Assembly: GCF_030272615.1 (NCBI RefSeq)
Contig: NC_081411.1
Span: 211,436,744-211,500,743, forward strand
Source: Cryptomeria japonica
Lineage: Eukaryota; Streptophyta; Pinopsida; Cupressales; Cupressaceae
Direction: 5' to 3'
Length of the DNA: 64,000 bases
In this document: positions 59,061-64,000 of the stretch, one piece after another
How the letters are laid out: every line of letters starts with the position of its first letter
How positions within the stretch are numbered: the first letter of the stretch is position 1
The notes under the pieces: generated by a model
Seen by the model: only the letters and a program-made list of their open reading frames with translations
The model's database searches: none
Told to the model about the DNA's origin: nothing
Program-made: the position numbers and the translations under genes

Positions 59061-59357
59061 TCAAAGTGGTTGAAATATACAAGGGATGTCATGTCTGTCA
59101 AAATACAACAGAGACAAGTCTCTCAGGTATGACTATCTCCTAAGGCTGACGGTCTAGCAGCAAATGTCCCAGTTCTTTGATTTCCCTCAGGTGGATATAT
59201 ACATATATATATATATATATATATCAAAGTGGTTGAAATATACAAGGGATGTCATGTCTGTCAAAATACAACAGAGACAAGTCTTTCAGGTATGACTATC
59301 TCCTAAGGCTGACGGTCTCGCAACAGATGTCCCAGTTCTTTGATCTCCCTCAGGTGG
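59061..59357. repeat. Direct duplication of about 137 bp with (TA)n between
   Basis: TCAAAGTGGTTGAAATATAC begins copies at 59061 and 59224 (163-bp offset); they stay nearly identical to CCCTCAGGTGGAT, and the first then runs into a second TA tract (59200-59224). The duplicated part covers the last codons of the pseudogene at 59286. Confidence 0.85.
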
Positions 59358-60828
59358 ATCACATCGAGAAGGCCCCATAACACCTCTTCTCTTTGTCCCC
59401 GTCTGACTTCGACCTGACCGTCCGGCTGCATAGCTAGGAGCTCTCTGCTCTCTAGGGACTAGATCCTCATATAATCGCCTATAGCACTCAGTCTCCTTGG
59501 TTGTCTATCGTATCTCCCTTAGGGTGTCCCACGTCACACCACCACTTGTTGCTCTTTGCAATCTCTCTACAAGCTCCTCTACCCAGCCCCGGTGCTCTCT
59601 CTCCATATCTTGCTCTATCATAATCTATGTATTCTGGTGTTGTTGTGCTAGCACCTGTACCTATATTTGTTGCACTGAGGCTTGTTAGGCTCTAATCTAA
59701 GAGTCCTACCAATGGGTAGGTACCCTAATCTAAATGGGTACCTATGTCGTGCTCCCACCTATGCCTGTCCATGTCTGAGGGGTTGGTGGAGGTAGAACAT
59801 CTGATCTCCTCCTCTGGGCGGGTTGCCTCTCATCCTTTATACCCCCTGTAGTCACTAACATTGTCCCTACCCTACCAGTAATACCAACACCAAGGAGTAG
59901 TCCTCCTCCTCTCCCACCATCTCCACCTCATCCTCTATCTCATCCTCTATCTCTCCCTCCATCATCCTCTACCTCATCCTCTATCTCATCCTCCATCTCT
60001 CCCTAAACCAAATCCACCACCTCCTCCCCCACCTCCTCCTCCACCTCCTCCATCATCCCCACCTCCCTCTCCAACCTCCTCTCCCTCCTTATCCCTCTGT
60101 TTCACTCCCCCTCACCTCTCCAACTACTCATCCTCCTCATCATCAAAAGTAGGTATCATCTCTACTAGATCCGATATCCGTGCCACTGCATGTGCCATGA
60201 AGTAGGTTGAAAACTCCTCTGTCATCCCCACACACAACCCCAGCTTCGTAATCCCAAATTTGACTTGCTAATGTCATATACTACTCTACTCCGACTACTC
60301 TATCCATTGTGGGCCCCGAATCAGGCACATCCTATCTCTGACGAGCATATAAGAAAGCTCCCTATGGCATCCCCTATTGTTTCCCATACTGTCACTGCAT
60401 AGGGCTATGCAAGAATCGCTCGATAATAAAGGGTGTCCGCTCAATCAAATATATAGACATATAAACATAGGGCATCTCTAGCCCATCCTCTGCCCATACC
60501 TCATAGTCCATATATGATTTGCAGATAATCATATCAATATCATCTAATGCTCTCTGACAATGCTCTAGTTTTCCCAGCTTACGCTAGACAACTATCCCTA
60601 TATACCCATATGCATAGGCCCGTCCAACTAACCTATCCCTATCTACAAGTGGTCTCACCATAGGAATGTGCTCCCAAGCCCATACCTATAATAATGTCAC
60701 TCTTGTTGGCAAACTGTTGTATCCTAGATACACCACCTGATGAAGCTCCCTATAAAGGTGGGCTAACATGCAGGACCCCCATGAAAACTTGTGTCCCTGT
60801 ATAACCATGTCCTCCACAACCAACCCCC
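59286..60828 (-). pseudogene. Plant mobile domain (MAIN-like) protein remnant
   Basis: Minus strand, one frame for most of the length. From 60828: MVIQGHKFSWGSCMLAHLYR, VWAWEHIPMVRPLVDRDRLV, RALDDIDMIICKSYMDYEVW and RTPFIIERFLHSP, the layout of the PMD fold (VWAWEHIP, then a VW..PY-like region, then the IVFERFVEWH..RV-RQFG-like part). In-frame TAG/TGA codons recur. A Gly/acid-rich low-complexity tract (60120-59930) leads to a final helical part, HRGWVEELVERLQRATSGG, ending at a TGA at 59286-59288. The N-terminal half is displaced by element B. Function of PMD proteins is unclear; many are transposon-linked. Confidence 0.6.
59905..60120 (-). repeat. Acidic/Gly-rich low-complexity tract (CTC/TCC repeats)
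   Basis: Plus strand is nearly pure pyrimidine plus A: repeats of CATCCTCTATCT (59940-60000), then CCTCC and CACCTCC runs (60010-60120). On the minus strand they read Glu/Asp-rich and Gly-rich peptide within the PMD remnant. Confidence 0.7.
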
Positions 60829-61888
60829 TGTTGGTATTTTGGTATGGTTTTTTCATTGATGTCAACACCTACTGAAACACTAGCACTTTGGATATCCAAC
60901 AACATTCACCGGCAAGCAAGTAACTATTGCATAGTTACTAGTATATGGTTCATCGACAAGATATAATGTTCACCGGCACTTGGAATGATATGGAAGACAC
61001 TTGGTAATGTCAAAGACATCATGTGGACACTTTGTTTTGAAGAATTAATCATTGGTATATTCATATTTGCATATTTGCTTTTATCAGCAAATAGGTCCAG
61101 GATTATCTAGGGTTACACCGGCAGGCTTATCTTTTTTAGATCAGCATGGCACGCTATAGAGATGATTTATTATTGTTGTAAATGCATTAAGTTGACATGT
61201 TCAATTGGTTATTGCATCAGATATTATATTATTTGTAAAATGTTTTTATTGTAATATCTTGTAGAGCCGACCTACTAAAATTGGTCTTAGGGTATGGTAT
61301 AAATGTAAGATCTTATTTATAAGATCGAATGTGGAATGTGAAGAAGAATTGTGAGAAGGTATATGCAAGATTAAGCAGAGGTATACATGAAGACATCATT
61401 TGAAGGTGAAGTTAGGTTTTTGTAGAAGCATATCAGCATTACACTGGTACTGAATCTAGCATATGAAGATGCTATTTTGTATAGTACATTCTTATTGGAT
61501 TTAACCATCCAACTGTAGTCAGTGTGACTCCCATTTTGTGATTGAGCAGTGAGCTCTAGGCTATTGGCCTTTCTGCATGTGTAGACCCCATTTATGTACA
61601 CTTACTATCTGCAGTAGTATCATCTAATTGTGGGTAAGGTTTCCCACCGTGGTTCTTCCTCTTACAGGGTTTCCACATACAAAATTGGTGTTATGTGTTG
61701 TGGATGACTTTATTTTTATGTTTCATGCATTAATCTTTACCGGTATAGCAATTTACTGTTAACACTGTCTAGCAGCATACTAAACTGGTTTACCAGGATT
61801 AAGCATTAAGTTGGTTAAATGGTTTTTTGGTTTGAATTTATTACACAGCTGATTCACCCCCCCTCTCAGTTGTCTCTGGGACCTAACA
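60829..61888 (+). repeat. 5' LTR of element B
   Basis: 1060 bp, TGTTGGTATTTTGG...GGACCTAACA. It is close to the solo LTR at 39566-40616 along its length by eye. Confidence 0.93.
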
Positions 61889-61890
61889 AT

Positions 61891-61902
61891 TGGTATCAGA
61901 GC
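61891..61902 (+). promoter_or_regulatory. Primer-binding site of element B
   Basis: TGGTATCAGAGC, exact initiator tRNA-Met site, two bases from the LTR. Confidence 0.92.
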
Positions 61903-61944
61903 CTAGTCCTCTTTTGCAAAAGTTTAACAACTTGAGGAGTTCCA

Positions 61945-63294
61945 ATGTCTACTAATTATTTCAAGAAGTACAATCCTAAACTTGATGGAACCAACTATGG
62001 GATATGGAAGATCAAGATAGAGACACATCTGAATTGCATTGGTAAAGGCATCTGGGAAGTTACAAATAATGGTTATACTGCTGCTATAGCTAGTCAGAAT
62101 GCTCCAACTACCTTAGCTAAAGATGAGGAGAATGATTGCAAAGCAAGAGAAGTACTTTTCAGCACATTATTAGATCAACAAATCATGGGATTATCAGATA
62201 GGTCTACTGCTAAAGCTATTTGGGATCATTTGGAAACACTAAATGAAGGAGATTCCACAGTCAAGATTGCAAAACTTGAAAGCTTCCGAGTCAAGTATGA
62301 ACATCTGAAAATGGAAGAAGATGAAAGAATTTCTGCTTTTATGGAAAGAGTAAATGAAATTGTTTTGGGTATTAAATGTTGTGGAGGAACCTTGAGTGAG
62401 GATGAAATTGTTTTAAAAATCTTAAGAGGATTGCCACCGGCATATAAAATGAAGGTTACTGCTATAAATGAGTTGAGAACAATGCCTAATACATCGGTAA
62501 CTAGGGATACATTGATTGGAAAACTTTCAGCCTTTGAAATTGAGGAATTTGGTCCTGTTGCTACTATAAAGACAGACTTGGCCTTTAAAGCATCAACATC
62601 ATCTGCTCCATCATTTGACAAATCAGACAAGAAAGCCTTTTATGCAAGAGAACTTGAAGAAACTAGGAAGGAGAATGAAGAGCTTGAAGAACTTGTAGCA
62701 CTGTTTGCAAGAAAAATGCCAAAAGGTCTAGTCGGAAGTAAGTATGAAGGTAAAGAACCCTTTAAATGTTTCAACTGCAATAAAATTGGTCATATGGCTT
62801 CGAGATGTCCTGATAGACATGCTAGACTAAGAGAAGAAGCTAGAAGAACATACAAGCCTAATCCTGAATATCAGAGATACAGATTTAAGAAGCACAAAGA
62901 CAAATCTTGTTACATTGTTGATGAAGGTGTGACTGATGATTTTGATGAGGATCCAGCAAACAATGGATGGGTTTTTGTTGCTATAACAGAAGATCAACTA
63001 GCACCTACTGCTCAACCGGTAGAATCAGCCCTAGTAGCTAAAGTTGAAGTAAAGGATGAAAGGATCATTGACTCAGGATGCTCACATCATATGACAGGAG
63101 ACAAAGGTAAATTCTTGAACTTTCAAGAATACAATGGAGGTTTAGTAAGATTTGGAGATGACAAAGCCTATTCAATCAAAGGTAAGGGTTCAATATCTCT
63201 TGATGGTAAGCATAACACTGACAATGTCTACTATGTTGAAGGATTAAAGCATAATCTTTTAAGTGTTTGTCAATTAGTTGAGAAGGGATTTTAG
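61945..63294 (+). CDS. Copia gag and aspartic protease (element B)
   Basis: Longest open frame in the window (449 codons), first ATG 43 bases after the primer site: MSTNYFKKYNPKLDGTNYGI. Gag helical blocks include IMGLSDRSTAKAIWDHLETL and CCGGTLSEDEIVLKILRGLP. A complete CX2CX4HX4C zinc knuckle uses C275, C278, H283 and C288. The acidic linker precedes the protease active site D376-S377-G378 in IIDSGCSHHMTGDKG, so the catalytic Asp is present. The frame ends at TAG 63292, where relatives have Gln in the phrase before LQFK; homology continues past it. Particle protein and polyprotein-cleaving enzyme; not a host gene. Confidence 0.92.
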   Translation: MSTNYFKKYNPKLDGTNYGIWKIKIETHLNCIGKGIWEVTNNGYTAAIASQNAPTTLAKDEENDCKAREVLFSTLLDQQIMGLSDRSTAKAIWDHLETLNEGDSTVKIAKLESFRVKYEHLKMEEDERISAFMERVNEIVLGIKCCGGTLSEDEIVLKILRGLPPAYKMKVTAINELRTMPNTSVTRDTLIGKLSAFEIEEFGPVATIKTDLAFKASTSSAPSFDKSDKKAFYARELEETRKENEELEELVALFARKMPKGLVGSKYEGKEPFKCFNCNKIGHMASRCPDRHARLREEARRTYKPNPEYQRYRFKKHKDKSCYIVDEGVTDDFDEDPANNGWVFVAITEDQLAPTAQPVESALVAKVEVKDERIIDSGCSHHMTGDKGKFLNFQEYNGGLVRFGDDKAYSIKGKGSISLDGKHNTDNVYYVEGLKHNLLSVCQLVEKGF

Positions 63295-64000
63295 TTACAA
63301 TTTAAAAATGGAAAATGCAAAATCATGAATAGAACTGGTTTGGAAATTGCAATCGGTAATTAGACTAGAAGTAATATCTTTCATTTGAATAACAATGAAA
63401 AGGCATGCTTGATTGCACATATAGATGAAAGTTGGTTATGGCATAAGAGACTATGTCATGTAAACTTTGATTGCATGGTGAAAATCAGTACTTCTAAGGC
63501 AGTTAGAGATCTACCTAAATTGTGAAACCTCAGAATATAATTTGTAAGGAATGTCAATTTGGAAAACAAGTTAGAGCTAGTTTCAAAAGTATTCTAGAAA
63601 AATCCAATAATGCTCTTGATTAGATTCACACTGATTTATGTGGTCCAGCAAGAACTAAAAGTTTACAAGGTGATAGATATTTCATGCTAATTATTGATGA
63701 TTATTCTAGAATGTGCTGGGTTACTTTTCTCAAAGAAAAATCAGAAGCACTTGGAAAGTTCAAACTATTAAAAGCAATGGTTGAGAATGAAACCGGTAAG
63801 AAAATAAAATGTTTAAGATCAGATCAAGGAGGAGATTTCACATCTAAGGACTTTAATACATTCTGTGAAGTGAATGGAATTAGAAGACAGTTATCAGCAC
63901 CTCGGCCACCAAAACAGAATGGAGTTGTTGAAAGAAAAAATAGAACTATCTTGGATGTAGCAAGAAGTATATTATCTGAAGCAAATCTACCACATGTGTA
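63295..64000 (+). pseudogene. Copia integrase (element B, partial)
   Basis: Continues the same frame past TAG codons at 63292 and 63361, then WLWHKRLCHVNFDCMVKIST. A one-base loss near 63520 shifts the frame before CKECQFGKQVRASFKSILEK. Core: IHTDLCGPA (first Asp), CLRSDQGGDFTS (second Asp), and QNGVVERKNRTI, which holds the Glu; all three DDE residues are encoded. A TAG sits before IHTD (63621). Ends at the window edge in NLPHV. Confidence 0.9.

Larger units (their letters stand above)
60829..64000 (+). mobile_element. Copia LTR retrotransposon B (cut by window end)
   Basis: 5' LTR 60829-61888, perfect primer site, gag-protease open for 449 codons, then integrase. RT, RNase H and 3' LTR are beyond the window. 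It interrupts the PMD remnant on the left, next to CCCCC. The LTR matches the solo LTR at 39566 and those of C, but starts with canonical TG. Confidence 0.93.

Noticed and set aside
59380-60120. Functional proline- or serine-rich host gene on the plus strand
   Set aside because: The plus strand has stops throughout; the coherent frame is on the minus strand and is itself broken.
61371-61601. Minus-strand frame inside LTR B, with a like frame at 40015-40329
   Set aside because: The similarity arises because both are antisense to the same LTR family; no coding signal.

Overview
This 64 kb window looks like nuclear DNA from a large, repeat-rich seed-plant genome. It is AT-rich and built almost entirely of decayed, nested LTR retrotransposons of the Ty1/Copia and Ty3/Gypsy superfamilies. 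Primer-binding sites (PBS) resemble the 3' end of plant initiator tRNA-Met. Long LTRs (about 1.0-1.5 kb), several independent nesting events and heavy pseudogenisation would suit a gymnosperm or conifer, but that is an inference. I see no intact host gene, no tRNA or rRNA gene, no CRISPR array and nothing bacterial.

Layout. 1-3819: minus-strand Copia remnant with an internal deletion (element K). 3820-6924: unassigned transposon-derived DNA ending in a probable Gypsy LTR. 6925-9718 plus 16431-16773: Gypsy pol pseudogene (D), split by a near-complete minus-strand Copia element (C, 9719-16430). 16774-18912: unassigned, with a small nested inverted repeat. 18913-25838: degenerate Copia (H), whose 5' LTR is split by a non-autonomous LTR element (20107-22946, perfect 5-bp target duplication). 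25839-27807: LTR and gag remnant of Copia I. 27808-42723: Copia F, which contains a complete Copia element (A, 30865-38449, two 1501-bp LTRs) and a solo LTR (39566-40616, perfect target duplication). 42724-43629: minus-strand Copia RT fragment (G), into which F inserted. 43630 to about 57900: Gypsy element E of the dual-RNase-H (Tat-like) type, with motif-rich 5' leader and a palindrome-rich 3' region. 57901-59285: AT-rich non-coding DNA with microsatellites. 59286-60828: minus-strand pseudogene resembling plant mobile domain (MAIN-like) proteins, cut by Copia element B (60829 to beyond the window end), whose gag-protease frame is the longest open frame here.

Relationships. B, C and the solo LTR share one Copia LTR family (about 1.05 kb); F is a relative with a 1.23-kb LTR; A is a second family with 1.5-kb LTRs. 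No element seen whole here has an intact coding frame; B runs out of the window. Nothing suggests an operon or a new defence or biosynthetic system. The most unusual signals are the palindrome array at 55840-56640, the CpG-decayed leader motif at 45191-47202, a tRNA-primer-site copy carried inside LTRs (20107-22946), and TA...CA LTR termini in one subfamily.
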